Assembly (NCBI GenBank): GCA_018257865.1
Contig: JAEUBA010000097.1
Span: 48,145 to 112,144, forward strand
DNA from: Stereocaulon alpinum
Taxonomy: Eukaryota > Ascomycota > Lecanoromycetes > Lecanorales > Stereocaulaceae
Reading direction: 5' to 3'
Length of the DNA stretch: 64,000 bases
In this document: piece after piece, positions 1 through 12,884 of the stretch
Numbering within the stretch: position 1 is the stretch's first letter
Layout of the letters: every line of letters begins with the position of its first letter
Notes under the pieces: model-generated
The model's input: the letters and a program-made list of their open reading frames with translations, nothing else
Told to the model about the DNA's origin: nothing
Database searches by the model: none
Position numbers and translations under genes: made by a program

Positions 1-510
1 GGGATTCTACCCTCCCTTGCCTTCGTCCACATACCTACCCTCGCATTCGTCGACCTGCAAGCCCAGACCTCCCCCACCGTATCCGGTCCCAACTACCCAG
101 GTCTAAACGCCGACGCCCCTCTAGCCCAACAAGGCTACTCCAACACCGGCTCCGAAGCTATTCCCTTTATGCAGGCACTCCTCGACACGCCCGGCTTGCA
201 TTCCATCTACTCTGGCCACGATCACGGCGACAGCTGGTGTGGACGCTGGCCCAACAGCACCTTACCTGGCTACGGAGTCGGCGGAGGAAGTAGCCAAAAC
301 AGACCCTTCTTGTGCTTTTGCAAGCATTCGGGATACGGTGGTTATGGCGTATGGAACAGGGGTGTGCGACAGGTTCGATTGTCGTTTGATCAGAGTGGGG
401 CTATGAATGTTGAAACCTGGGTACGCATGCAAGCTGGGACTATTGTTACGGCTGTGAGCTTGAATGAAACGTATGGTGAGGATGTTTATGGGACTGCGGA
501 TGGGGAATAG
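1..510 (+). CDS. calcineurin-like metallophosphoesterase, 3' end (partial)
   Basis: The reading frame is open from base 1 to a TAG ending at 510, so this is the last 169 codons of a gene starting outside the window. The fragment contains FVHIP near its start and GHDHGDSWCGRW around residues 72-83. The Gly-His-Asp-His block is the metal-binding signature near the C-terminus of calcineurin-like phosphoesterases, and the His of FVHIP fits the preceding metal ligand. The run HSGYGGYGVW followed by a beta-rich tail with NET near the end matches the fungal extracellular or vacuolar acid-phosphatase-like subgroup, as far as I can recall it. Known family role: a dinuclear metal centre hydrolysing phosphoesters. 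The substrate cannot be deduced, and the N-terminal half that would show a signal peptide is missing. Confidence 0.8.
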   Translation, partial: GILPSLAFVHIPTLAFVDLQAQTSPTVSGPNYPGLNADAPLAQQGYSNTGSEAIPFMQALLDTPGLHSIYSGHDHGDSWCGRWPNSTLPGYGVGGGSSQNRPFLCFCKHSGYGGYGVWNRGVRQVRLSFDQSGAMNVETWVRMQAGTIVTAVSLNETYGEDVYGTADGE

Positions 511-2659
511 GTTTGGGTATACCATTTGTTGATATCTGGGTAATCTTCTAGACATGCTTTCTCATCGGCACTTATCAAATCAGTAAAGACTAAGATAGAC
601 CCTTCAACTTGACTTAACATACCAGAACCCAACCATATCGCTCCAGACATGGCCATCCTTGCCCACGTCATCCTCTCGACCATACCCTACCTACCCACAA
701 CACCCAAGTACCTTACTCAGCCCAACATATCTCCCAGACTTGCGACAACCCCATAGCAAAACCCATCATCACCCACAAAACACCACCAAAACCCCTCACA
801 CCTCCCAGAAACTCAGCCTTACGAACTCCAGCATAGATGCCCCTAACATCTACCCCATATCCCTTGTGACAGATAGTTGTCATCTTTGACTGCAACGATA
901 CCTGGGCTACACCTCAGGCAGTATGGCTTACTTTATGTGGTTATTTAGGTTATTGACATCTGTAGTGCGATTGGTGAATCTGTCGTAAGGTTTGTATCTC
1001 ATGATAACCGGAGCCGAGAAAATGCCATTCGATGACTTGGAATTTACTCTCTCATACCTTGAGTGTTCGGTGGTTTTGTGACAGACTTCGCGATTCCATG
1101 CTTTGATGTCATGGTTCTTGATCTGCGCATGCGCTGTGTTGTGGGTTTCTCTGTTGAGGTAGCGCTGTGTAGATGGGGTTTAGTATGCTACACACGTCGA
1201 GTATGTCGGTGGATGTTGGCTGAGGGGGTTGAGGCTAGGCAATGTGCTGTCGGTTTATGCGGGGGGTGGATAGGTGACAGTTTTGTAAGAAGTTAGGTGA
1301 TATTGTGTTGAAGGTTTGGGTTCTTGGTTGGGGGGGATCTGGTGTAGGGATGAGGTTGGGAATCACGGTGGTTGGATTAGACGAGGTATGGCATACGGTA
1401 TAGGCCCTTGGGGTTGAGGTACAAGTTGTGAAACGTGAATAGATCTAGTGGGTAGGTCACCGCTCATGTGTAATTCGTCAGGTAAGGTTTTCTGGTCCAG
1501 CAAGGCTACGTATTGCTCTGGCGAATCAGGTAGAGATGTAATGACCATCATGACTTGGCTCATGAAACATGTCTTCATCGTTGACTTATCTGACAGTCTG
1601 CAAAATAGAAGTAGCTACCTCAGTTGAGAGACATCCGCATTCGGTCAACGAATGAACATGCTGCTACCATGAACGAGTCGTGAAATCGCGCTGGATGCTC
1701 ATGCCTTTGTTACTCAAGTCTTCGATGGTAGAAAGATGTCGAATAGTCTATCAGCTTCGGCAATTAGGTTTACCCTGGAACAACAGAAAGCAACCATACT
1801 TGTGCCCATTTCTACGTGGACTAACTGGCTTGACGTTCTTAGACCCAAAAAGCGTCTAGCACTTACCGGATGGGGTCCTTGGGATATCAAAAGTGACCTT
1901 CCCATCAACAGCATATTTGCACACAAAACAAGAATTAGACTTATGCTTGTAAGCGCTCAGTCCATTCACATCCGAATCTCAGGGCAGTTAAAGATGATAA
2001 GATCAAGGATAAGGTATCGACTGGCGATTTCGCCATACATGGTAAGTATGACGTAGTAAGAATCAACACAATATCCGCAGTTCTACGACCAGCTATGTCT
2101 GTCTGATCGTCAAGTCGGAGTCTACACAACTTGTAACGTTAGGATGATACATGCTGATGTTTTAGTGATATCGAATGAGTAAAGTGAAAACGTGATATAT
2201 GCAAAGGGTCTGTTTGATATGGTCGTCCGCTAATTTTCACGCTAGTAAAATTCGTGAATCTTACCAGTCTTGTCTAAGGGGGTCCTTCTCGTATCAGATG
2301 TTGATGTTGCATAAACTATTGCTCAACGTTGCGGAGAAGCTATGACGAAATTCTAATTATATGTAAGAAGAGTACTATAAAATGCAAAGCAGAGATGACG
2401 GTTGCATATGACATCAGTCTTCTGGTTGAGATCTTTCCATGTCTGTAAGTATCAGTTGCGCTGGGATAACAAAGTACTCATGCCATAGCCAGTGGCCAAG
2501 TGCCTGTGTTGTTCCAGCAGATGTGAAGCATCTAGCCTGTGTAAACTTTTGCGCTGTTGATATCTCGTGCTGATGCCCTTACCACCGTAATTATGGGATA
2601 CCGTGCAGTCAAGATGTCGAGCATGTGCTTGAGACTGCGATGATCGACACCATGAGTGG
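511..2659. other. intergenic, no gene recognised
   Basis: About 2.1 kb between two convergent genes. Small open frames occur (for example 1736-2056 on plus), but none has a recognisable motif, a good start context joined to a splice-consistent continuation, or resemblance to a known family. Base composition is ordinary for host DNA, with no RIP signature and no repeat seen. Confidence 0.5.
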
Positions 2660-5609
2660 CTAGATCAAGATCTGAGGACAGACTTCGCCCATGCTTGAAC
2701 CACAAAATTCAATCTGCGGGTCTTGTTGTATGGGATCTGGCTCTAGCCAAATGGTGAACTTCGTATTGCCTTTGTCCTTCACATCAGCCATGATGTCGTC
2801 CGCGAAGTCCTTTTTCATGTTCTCGAACGCTTTAGAGTCGTTACATTTGATTGAACTTCTGAAATCAGCTTGCGCTAATTTTAGCTTGAAGTCAATGCGT
2901 TGAATATTAGGTTTGGAAATGAAGTGCGAGACTTCCTCGAAAAGACTTCCGACAGACTTGCCACTCAAGGACTGAATATCCCAGCGCTGCTTGACAGGGC
3001 GAGGAATCTGGGATATAATGATGAAGTATCCGATGTCTATACCAGATGTTGTGGGAGGGTGGGATTGAGCTTCTTTGGGAGGCCCAGGAACCGATTTTCC
3101 TGTGGTAATAGGAAGGTGCACCTTCGAAATTTGGTGTGAAAGTTTAGGAACCGATTCTTCTATGGCAAGAGAAAAGTGAATATTCCCATCCTCTTTTGAA
3201 GAGGCTGCCGGCGTATTTACAATTGGAAGTTTTTGCAATTCCATCGGCTCGCTTGGGGAACCCAAACTCGATGCAAGAAGATGTCGTGGCTCTTCAGCTT
3301 CCTCCAATACCGGCAATGGTTTATGGAAATTTTGGAGCAATGACTCTGATGTATCTGGCTTTGGACTGTCCCAATTCGAAGTAAGCGCAGGGTGCGCTTT
3401 GTCGGATTTGGCGAGCTCACTTGCCGGTGTACCGTTCGCTTGAGCCGCCTCGACCATTGTAATCTGCTTGGGGGCATTCGATATCGAGTCAGTAGGCGAC
3501 TGGGATACGTTTGCTCTTCCTTTTCGTTGCGCATCAGAATTCTGGAAGGGAGCACTGGTAGGAGCTTGTTCCTGGGGATTCAATGTCGGAGTTGTACTGG
3601 TTTGTGGCTTGACCATCCTGTTCAAGATCAATGGGTGCGCATCGGAAGTTCCAGGAGAATTGTCCGTTCCTGCTTGTCTCGGTGGGCTAAAAGTGGAGGT
3701 CGCTCGCTGCGTGTCGCAAATCCCATTCGAAGCATCTGTAATTGTAGTAGAGACTTGCCGGATCTTCTCGGCCTCAGGGTCGGAATTCGACACCGGGTAA
3801 AGATTGGCCTCTCGAATCGTCTCAACTGGAGCCATTATATCCGTATGTGGTACTGGAAGCATTTGACGAAATGGATCTGCATGCAAAACTCGAAATGATC
3901 CCATGAGTGCACTCATCTTCGGAGGTCGGCCAGGAGGATCTTGAGAATTCCTCGCGGATGGAGCACCTAGTGTTTGGCAATCTGGGCTCGTCGAGGTGGG
4001 GACGGGCTTTCGTATTTGTTCTGCTCGTTTCCGGCCAAAATTTTCTGTACTGGCAGGGGAAAGGTCTCTGTCAGATCGCTGTCTGACGTCCTGGCCCGCA
4101 GCAGCTGGAGGAGAGACAGGCTCATCGCTTTCATTACCACCATCAGATATTGAGATTGGTGAGTTATCTCTTTGGCCTGCTGAGATGGATGGCAGCTTTG
4201 CGCCTCGTTGTACGCCAGTCATGATAACGGGAGAGTCTTTGTTGTGGAGCTTCAGGTGTAGCCCATCCCTTACGGGTCTTGCCTTGACGATAGAGTCCCT
4301 CAATTTCTGTGATGGGAACATTTTTCTTATAGTCGCTTTCCTTGGCGAGTACTCAGCTTCGTCATCATCATGTAGGTTCTTTCTCTTAGGTCCTCTGGAC
4401 TTGGTGAACGACCGCGACTTGCCCGGAGAATTTTCTCGCTCTGGCAAGCGTCTTGTAGGAGTGACGGTAACCTTTGCCGATGGAGGTATCATCACAGCCT
4501 TAGGCGCGATGCCCCGAGCCGTCAAAGGCCTCTCGTTTGCATCGTTGGTAGACTTTTTCCCAACATGGTCTGCAATAGCGTTTTTCGTAGACTGTTCATA
4601 ATACTTCAGCTTGACGATCTTGGAGTTCAATTAGAAAGAATGTGAGCAGTGTAGGTTTGATATCGACGTACCTTGCTTGGTTTTCTCTTTGACTGGCCTC
4701 GTTCGCCATCACTGCCGCGGTATGCGTATATATCTTCCGAAGCACTAGAGCGTGCCGAGTACTTTGCAGCACCAATGGGTTGTGCTGGCTGTTTCGGCCA
4801 TTCCGAAACATCATTAGGTGTGCTCCCACTATGGATGCCCCATTTGGAGTGAGTGCCTGACAAGCTACTTCTTTGACGTACAGAAGGCTCTGCGGTTCGT
4901 TGGGAAGGCGACTCAATGGCATTTCCAATGACAGTCGTGTCCCTGTGGAGAGGTTGCGTTCTACTGTCTTGTTAGTAGATGCAGTGCTTCTGAGGGTGGA
5001 GACATGGAATTACCCATCTGGCAGTGCCCTAGCATGTAGCTGCAGAACCTTATTACGTTCTTCCGAGGCGTCGAAGAGCCGGGTGTGGTGATTTGTAGCA
5101 GCATTCAGCCCGAGGCTTGCAGAGGTGCGATCACTCGAAGCACTCTCTCGCCCTTGAGCTTGGTCTGAACTATTCGCGTTATGTGCCGCGTTTACAATTT
5201 GTCGCCAGAACAGTTGCTGCAAGAGTCCTATAATTCTATCGTAATATTTCAGCACACGTGCTTCCATTGCTAGCTTGCGCACTCACTTGTATTTGTCGAG
5301 CGGATATTCTGGTACGAGCCGTGGCGATTCGCATCCCTTCAGTGGCCAATGTTTTTCACCACGTCCATCTTTGACAAACTCAGCAGCCATCTGTTCCAAG
5401 TCATTGCGCGTCGACAGCGATTTCCAGTCTCTGAGGTCTCGGCCTGGTATGCTATCGTGCGTTATATACTCTTTGCGCCAACTATGAGTTGACTCCGCAA
5501 GATCCGCGGTTGGCCTCTTGAATGCAGAACCAAAACCCAGACTCTCATACAGCTCTTTCACTTTTGGAATTCGACTTTGGGCGATAGGCGGACTACTCAA
5601 CGGTGACAT
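2660..5609 (-). CDS. orphan disordered protein A (tandem paralogue, intact)
   Basis: Four exons deduced: 5609-5287, 5235-5014, 4960-4672 and 4618-2660, with introns of 51, 53 and 53 nt in phases 2, 2 and 0. Total 2793 nt, 930 codons. The start ATG at 5609 aligns with that of paralogue B. Exon 1 holds a conserved block (PKVKEL, ESLGFG, ESTHSWRKEY), exon 2 starts with IIGLLQQLFWRQ, and exon 4 has a basic/acidic patch (KRK then DDDEAEYSPRK near residue 365). The middle is a long Ser/Pro/Thr-rich disordered stretch. The last ~130 residues form an ordered domain (FADDIMAD, FTIWLEPDP) shared with B. The branch sequence TACTAAC precedes the second acceptor. I do not recognise the family. The basic patches suggest a nuclear protein, which is inference. 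Neighbour B lies 3 kb upstream on the same strand. Confidence 0.75.
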
Positions 5610-8586
5610 ACTGCAAACATAAACGTTGGCGTTTAGAAATGAGTATGGAGGAAATTTTCTGGAAAAATCAAAGACTGGGGGGGCTCGTATTGTTAAACGC
5701 CCTATTGAAGCACCAATCAGAAATCGCGGCAGTACATTTACAGCTCTCAATCTAATGCATCTCAATCCGGTATAGCACCATTGTCCAGTCACTCAAGTCA
5801 ACGGATTCTATTCCAATTGGTGGAACGACGCGGCATTGCTGCAGGATACAGGAGGTAGCTTGGAAAATATGGAAGGGTACGGCGATCGACGAGCATGGAG
5901 ACCTATAAGACGAAATATTCAGGATATTTCAATCTACTCCTTCCCCCATTTTCAACGACTGGCACTACTTTACTACCTTGATCTGGCTTATACGTTCCAA
6001 TAAGACCAGAAATATAGTATTTTACATTAGCATCATCGACCCACATTGGCTATGTGGCCTCTCAGTTACTTATTCAGCTGGGCAACGAGGGCAGAGAATC
6101 ACGATCCAGCCCTGCGGCACGAATGTAAACTGCCGAACTTGACATCTCACGAATCTGGACTGACGACAAATACAAGCTCATGCGCGTGTCCAGCTTGCTC
6201 CGTTCATAGTTCCCTACGGTACCTCCGCGGTAGAGTTCCCGCAATTTTGTCCGGATCAAATCGCTCGTGTAACGGTGAATACCAAGGTGATGTAAGTCCC
6301 TAACAAGCAGTGGCTCATAGCTAACGGCAATACGCAGAGCACAAAAATTGAGACTCGGCCAGTCTGCCCTGACTGTCATGCGAGGTTCAATGCCGAACCC
6401 TAAACCCGAGCGATCGAGGATGGACAAGTCACTTTCCATTCAATTAGGCCGCTAGTAGCTTCACAGAAGAGACGATCGATTGTGAAGGGGTGAAGATATA
6501 AAATACATACGGGGACTTAGAAGGGATGTTATGCAATCAAGAGTGTCTAGGACTCGGCTCCTTGGTGTGCTAGGGATTCTGATTTGCAACGTTGCGGTTG
6601 GAAATGTCCTCGTCCTGCTATCGTTGTGTATATCAACAGCGTTGCAGTCACAGATTTCTGTCGAAGAAAATCAGTCAATATTGCATACACAGTCTGGGTC
6701 TTAGCGACCCGTCCGTGAAAGATTGCAAAAACGACTAGATCGAAGACCATCATTGTAGTTCTACTCGCCAATTGCCCTTGATAAAAGCTCGTCCGTCGTC
6801 AAATTCCTAGATTATCTTCACCAAGGTTACGACCTGTGCACATAGACCTGAGAGTACCTCAGATACAGCCTTTCGGTGAAGATGCATGCATAGCTCAAAG
6901 TAGATAATCGAATTGGAAGCAAGCACAGCACCGTGGGCGGATGTTGTTGTCGCAAAGGCCCCTGAGAAGGTCCCTGAGAAGTCGTTCTCCCAGGGCCTCG
7001 GGGGATTGCATCCCCGCGACCGCATCTATCTAGGGCAACAGTCTCATGTCTTCCTAGGTGCATTCTGACACATCTAAACATTGCGCAAACGCTGGGCTCG
7101 AGACCTGCGCCACACAGTAACACGGGTCAAAATCCGGTCTTCAGATCTTTAGAGCTTTTCCAAGCCTCGTTATGCAGTCCATGAGGCCTCAAAGGCGGCG
7201 CTGCAAGTCACTCAAATTGACCCACCAGCAGATACTGCGCCCTACAATGACATCTTTGACCACGCCTTCGACCGATCGGCTCATGCTCGGCCGAGATCTC
7301 CACTGCAAGGCTACAACGGCTTGTGAATGTCACAGGCAGCGAGGCAGATTGCTAGGATGGTGCTCTTCGAGTGCGAGAAACATCGTACCGCTCCAGGGGT
7401 ATTCCCCGTCGTGTCGACGCAAATATCAAAATCTATGACGTGAGTCTTATCCTCGGATACTAAATATGGGAAGATCTGCGAAGCAGTCGCTGATGCCTGC
7501 CACAGGTGAAAGACTCCGCCGAGGGAAGCTCCACTATTGCGGCATGAATTTAGAGTTGTAATGCTAGTGAGATGATGTCGCCTTTCTTCCCTCTGCTCCG
7601 CTTATGATACGTCTATCCGTTGGCTCAACTTAGAGAAACATACTTTAGGTGTACCAACAATGTCAATCCTCTTCTCCACAACTGTTTGGTTAGCTCCAAG
7701 CCTCTCATTGGTCGGAGACAACCACAACAATTCGCGTTAGTGCCCCATCAATTCTGCAAACTACGATATCGATGACGAGGAGCAGTTGCTGAAGACGTGT
7801 GCGCAAGTCTTGTGACCGTAGGCTTCGAAGACTTCGAATACGAGGTGTCGCAGACTCTCAGCCTGATGCATCCCTTTGTGAGCACATCGCCCGATGAGCC
7901 CTGTTATTTCTGTTCCTTCTCGCTTCCCCGTCAGCCGGCTTGGCCATGGCTTGCATTAGCGCATCCCATATGCGACAATGGACCCACGGTGCTAGGCTGT
8001 CAACGCGCCCGAGTTGATTAAGCCCCGTTTCTGAGCAGTTGTTCTTGAAAATAGCTGCAAGGATTTTGAGGCGAGGAGAGGATGCTGAAACTTTTCCACT
8101 TCAACCATTATGACTGTTCGGAGACATCAAAGCGGAGGCAGAAACAGCACAAAGAGATCCACAGAAATTGGAACAATGCACTCCTCTCTATACTTATTGT
8201 AATGTCCAAGTATTGAACTCAAGTGGAGGGATGGGTTCTCAAAGAACTGAGAACAATAATCAAACCTTAACGAATAGTTCGTGGTTGTTTTGTCTTTGTA
8301 GGTCTAGACGCTCGCTAGATATTCACGCTAGCGAGTTAGCGCCTCACTAGCGCCTGTTCCCAAACTACGTTTTAGTCCCCAATTGCGACAAAGAATCTTC
8401 GAAACACAAGCAACTTGTCACTGTGCATAGGATCACTTGTAAAGTCCCTGCCCTAATGGCTGAGCACTTTTCTCCACGACTGGAAACCTAAAAGTCTCTA
8501 GCGTGGGGCATGATGTTACTCCCACCATTACGCATCATCCATAATGGGTGCAAATTGTCTTCACAACATGGCCCGAGATCCAATTC
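5610..8586. other. spacer between the tandem paralogues
   Basis: About 3 kb holding the presumed promoter of A and the 3' flank of B. Frames around 6074-6439 (minus) and 7150-7440 (plus) read coherently for roughly 100 residues, the latter followed by a GTGAGT donor-like site at 7441, but I recognise no domain. They may be decayed gene pieces or chance. No repeats or RIP signature. Confidence 0.4.
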
Positions 8587-10822
8587 CTAGATCGCTATTC
8601 TTGGGCAAATCCTCCCAATGCTCTCGACAGCTGAGTCTTCAAGTTTCACCTGTGCTTCCAACTCCACTGGATCCGGTTCCAGCCAAATGCTGAACTTGGT
8701 ATTACGGTTCTCCTGCCAATCAGCCACAATGTCATCTGCAAACTCATCCTTCATAGCTTCAAAGGTTCTCGTATCGTCCCGTTGAATTGTGTATTCCGAG
8801 TCAGCATTCGACAAGTTCAGCTTGAAATCGATACGTTGGATATCGGTCTTAGAAGCGGCTTTTTCGACTTCGTCGAAGAGAGTTTTAACGGTCTTGCCGG
8901 TCAACGATTGTATTGGCCAATTTCTTTTAATAAAGCGAGGCGACCGAGATGCTATTATCGAGTAGCGTATTTCAATCTCAAGACCTGAGGTATGTGGGAC
9001 AGGTACTTCTCGAGGTATCTGTGAAGTAGGCTGGGCTATGTCGACAGAGCTTTTGATCCCGTCGGCTTGGAACTCGTCAATCTCGTTCAGGGCAGCTGCA
9101 GTCATAATCTGAATCTCACGAGGCTGGCTCTCCTCGACTTGGTGCGGTGCACCTGAAGTTGATGAAAAGGCCCTCTGGTCACTATCGCTAATTTCGTTGG
9201 GTTGCTGTGCGGTCAGTTTTAAAGTTCTTGCTTTCTCGAGTCTTTTCTGAGCCTTCAATCTTTCAATAAGACCTGGAGTCTTCTTTGGCGTTGAGAACTC
9301 TGCTCCTATAAGAGGAGGAGTTCCAGTTGTCGCAGAAAGTGTTTCACGCTGGGGAGTACCAATGGGATCCGCTTTGTCGTTGGTCGTATCATCTACCACG
9401 ATCGGTGACTTAGGTATGTTGCCTGCCGAGACTGATGGCGGCTCAGTGACTCCGACTTCGTCGCTTACGTAGGCAGTGGACTTGTCATTGTCACGCTCAG
9501 GATGCTTCCTACGTCTGCTAGGCTTCGTGATAGCAACGTATGACGTGATGTCCTGCGTGTTGACTTTCTTGCTAGGTGTATACTCGGCGTCGTCGTCATC
9601 ATCAGCAATTTTTCTCTTGGCTTCCCTAGACTCTGCGGAAGGCTTTGACTTGCTCAAGGGAGCCTTTGGAGCAGTTTTTGCTGGTATGTGTGTAGTAGCC
9701 TCTGCTGGTGACGCATTCATTCTTGCCTCAGGCGCCATGCCTCGGGGTCTTGGTGCCTCTACACGTCCATCATCGATATGATCATTTTCAAGGTCTGCGA
9801 TGATGTCTTCAACATCCTGTTGCTGACGTCTTGGCACAATAATCTTAACATTCATGTCAGTGTTGCACGTAGACTGGCGCGGGTAACAATAAGAACGAAC
9901 CTTGTTTGATTTTTCTGCTTGCTGTCTAGTCTCGTTGTCGCTGTGATCATAATCGAAGATGTCTTCATCTGGCTCTGGGAGTGCGATGTACCTTACCATA
10001 CCACCAAGTGGAGCAGATCGCTTTGACCCGCTCGTTGAAGCATTGCAATTACCAATACTCGAAATATCCCATTTCAAGTGCATTGGCGAGAGGCTGTCTT
10101 CTTTCTGTGCAGTATCCTCGATATTGTCATAGGGAGGAGATCGCAAACCGTGATCGAAGGTTTCGCTTTGGGGCGAAGTAGCCGACCTAGCGTGGTCAAT
10201 TCATTGAACTAGGATAGTGGAGATCTTGAATGGATGTACCTGTCACGGCTGGAAAAAGATCCAGAATCCTGCCGTCGCAAGCGTTGATTGGAAGAATCGA
10301 AGAAACGTGAATGATAGGCGGAAGTATTCATCAAGGTGGCATCGCTCTCCACGCTTTCTCGGTTTCGCAGGTCCGAATGCTTTGCATTATGCGCTCCAAG
10401 CATGTTTTGCCGCCAAAACAATTGCTTCAGTAGCTCTATGATTCTGCATTCGTGGATTAGCAGCGACCATTGGCTTGTATACATCATATAACTCACTTCT
10501 CGCTATCTCTTGGGTATTGTGGTATACGCCTTGAACATGTACCTCCTTTTGATGGCCAATACTTCACGCCGTAATGTTCGGTCTTAAGGAACGCGCGAGT
10601 CATGCGTGACAACTCATTCTGAGTCTTTGCTGTTTTTCAGTCGACAAGATCTTTGCCAGATGTACCGTCGCCTGTCAAATACTCCTTTCGAAAACGATGT
10701 GTAGACTCCTGAAGATCAGCAACCGGTCTATTCAACAAAGGTCCAAACCCCAAATATTCTTGAAGCTCTTTGACTTTCGGGGTCCGATTTGTAGGTATTG
10801 GGGCTTTATCGGAGTGGAACAT
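8587..10822 (-). pseudogene. orphan disordered protein B (tandem paralogue, premature stop)
   Basis: Same architecture as A: exons 10822-10497, 10443-10240, 10186-9901 and 9843-8587 with introns of 53, 53 and 57 nt in identical phases (2, 2, 0), total 691 codons. Exon 1 shares PKVKEL, LGFG and EST-RKEY with A; exon 2 starts IIELLKQLFWRQ; exon 4 has DDDDDAEYTPSK; the C-terminal ~130 residues match A (IQRIDFKL, FADDI, NTKF-IWLEPDP). Codon 62 (10639-10637) is TGA exactly where A has Trp, while downstream codons still align with A (YWPSKG versus HWPLKG). So exon 1 carries a nonsense change. Either B is a recent pseudogene, translation starts downstream, or the base is an assembly error. The third intron has no in-frame stop, so its retention would add 19 residues. 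Function unknown. Confidence 0.7.
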
Positions 10823-12884
10823 GTCGCAAAATGGGGGGCTGCGAAGTAGATAAGTAGGACAGACGGGTAGTTTTGGTAGAGGGGGGACGAGGAGGGGTCA
10901 GTACAGTGAGTCAATGCCAGATTCAGCCTATCAGAGATTCTGGTATGGATAGCGCGTTTTGAATCGCGAAGGTGGCCCAAAACAATTTAGTTGCACTCTC
11001 GAATTCGAAGCTAAGCGAACTTGTGCATTTTGGTTGGTCAATTTAGCGAAGGATCGTGCTGTGCGGCGCGAAGGAGTCTGTAATGGTGGGCTGCTCGGCG
11101 GCAACACCTACGATTGTTGACTGCTGCCTGGGTAAGGCACTTTATATCAAACAGCGAGGCACTTTGGACACTCTCACATTCTGCGGTCGTACCACTTGCT
11201 ATTTCTGCTCCGCGAGTGTCAGTCCCATATTGTAAGGGTTTCGGCTGGGGTCATTCGTAGCTTTGGATGAAATTCGAGCTGGCCACCTACCACAATAGGA
11301 TCTATTGACCGCATTCTCGAACGCATACCTTGCTGGCGGAAGCGGGGCTATCGGCTTCTATTTCGTTAGGCGAAGCCAATCCCAATCAGGTAGCGACACT
11401 CTCTACTTGCTGTTGATGAAGATGCATGTGCTGCGCCTCACTCGTATCATCATCACCTGCAGCGAGGCTGTCCAACACGTCATGTTGGGAGGATGGATGT
11501 CTAAGTCCCTAAATGCCCACGATTCTCAAAGCTAATCCTGGGTTCAGCGTGATCAGGGTAAAATATGCTGAGCCAGACCGCGTTAGGGTGGAGAGAGTAC
11601 ATGACACTAGTGGTAAACTAGGATAGCAATCTCGAAGTTGAATCCAATATCATGCGTAATGCGACAGAAACAACAGACTCAACAAGTTGGAAGCCTTAGA
11701 CGAGATGTCGTGTAAACCGACCAAGTCTGCGCAAGTGATTCAATCTTATAGTCCGTCTCCGCCCAGTGACTTATTCCACCTGCTTACAGTGTACTAACTT
11801 CCACGCTATATCTCTACCTGGACACTTGATGTTCGAACCCTTCTTCACCCTACCCACTCCTACCTTGCCGGACACGCTACAAGGCTGCAAGATTTCAATC
11901 CAGACAAAGCAGGTAAGTACAGGGCTACTGCGGCCCCTATGGTATTTATCTATAACCTTGTCTTCGCTCGCACCGTCCTGATGATTGCACCTTTCTTCCA
12001 GTGGAGATCTTGACGCAGAAGATCATAGCTGTGGGGAACAGCTATGCTGAACATGATTGGGCGCACGGCCGTGGAAGTACTATAAGTCCTGGACAAGGTC
12101 CACGCCAATTCTGCCACGAATTCCAACACTTGGCCTATCGGCCTGCTATCCCTAGCATGGCCTCGAATCTTTGATGGAAGACGCTGACTTTCTTCGCGCC
12201 TTTACACATAACTTCCGTGTCAGTAAGTCTATTTTTCCATCTGGAAACGAAAGGCCGCTCTGCTGAAGGGACGGATTGTTTACTGCAGAGAGGATGAAGT
12301 CGAGGATTTGACGACGCCAACGGAGACATTTCGCAGCAGAGCCAAGGCCTAAGGCTGGGGTAAACAGAGAAACGAAGGAGAAGAACGTTGAGTATATGGG
12401 AAGTAGGAGCTGAGTTTGGAACCGTAACAATCGCGCACAGTCTTTCTATTGGACTTACAGAAATTGTGGGTTGGATTCCGAGATGCTAGGCGCAATGGGC
12501 TTGAGTAGCAGCTTCAGGTGAGGTTTCGAATGTGATACATCTGCTCCAGGATCGCTTTCCTGCAAATAGCCGCGTGGGCTCTCAGAGGATCTTTGTCACG
12601 AGTCTGCTGACATTTGTTCTTTGCTATCGGTAGCATATGATAAGTCGTGAACAAGGAACGAGAAGAAGCAGAATAGGAGCCCAGCTCGAGTTGGAAAAAT
12701 TATCCCGCGAGGATAACCGGGGTTTAGCCGGCGGGGCGAGGCCCGGCATTTGCCCCACTCGCTCCGATGGATGGAATTGTCGATGTCCATTCTTGAATTA
12801 TGACGCTCTTTACTTCTGCACAATTCTTCATATTACGGTTGATCATTGCCCTCCAAGCTTATATTCGAAGGATCTCCTACCACC
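10823..12884. other. divergent intergenic region between B and SFA1
   Basis: About 2.06 kb carrying the 5' flanks of paralogue B (left, minus) and of the formaldehyde dehydrogenase gene (right, plus). A GC-rich stretch at about 12705-12770 precedes the SFA1-like start by 120-180 bases and may be promoter. No convincing further gene. Confidence 0.45.

Noticed and set aside
1736..2056. 106-codon plus-strand open frame
   Set aside because: No recognisable domain, no splice-consistent extension, and an overlapping frame on the other strand.
3392..3898. 168-codon plus-strand open frame
   Set aside because: Also antisense to paralogue A exon 4, no family resemblance.
3996..4601. 201-codon plus-strand open frame
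   Set aside because: Lies antisense to exon 4 of paralogue A, whose frame is confirmed by alignment with paralogue B; this is a shadow frame.
11828..11842. GTTCGAACCC, possible tRNA T-loop
   Set aside because: No pairing T-stem or A box nearby.
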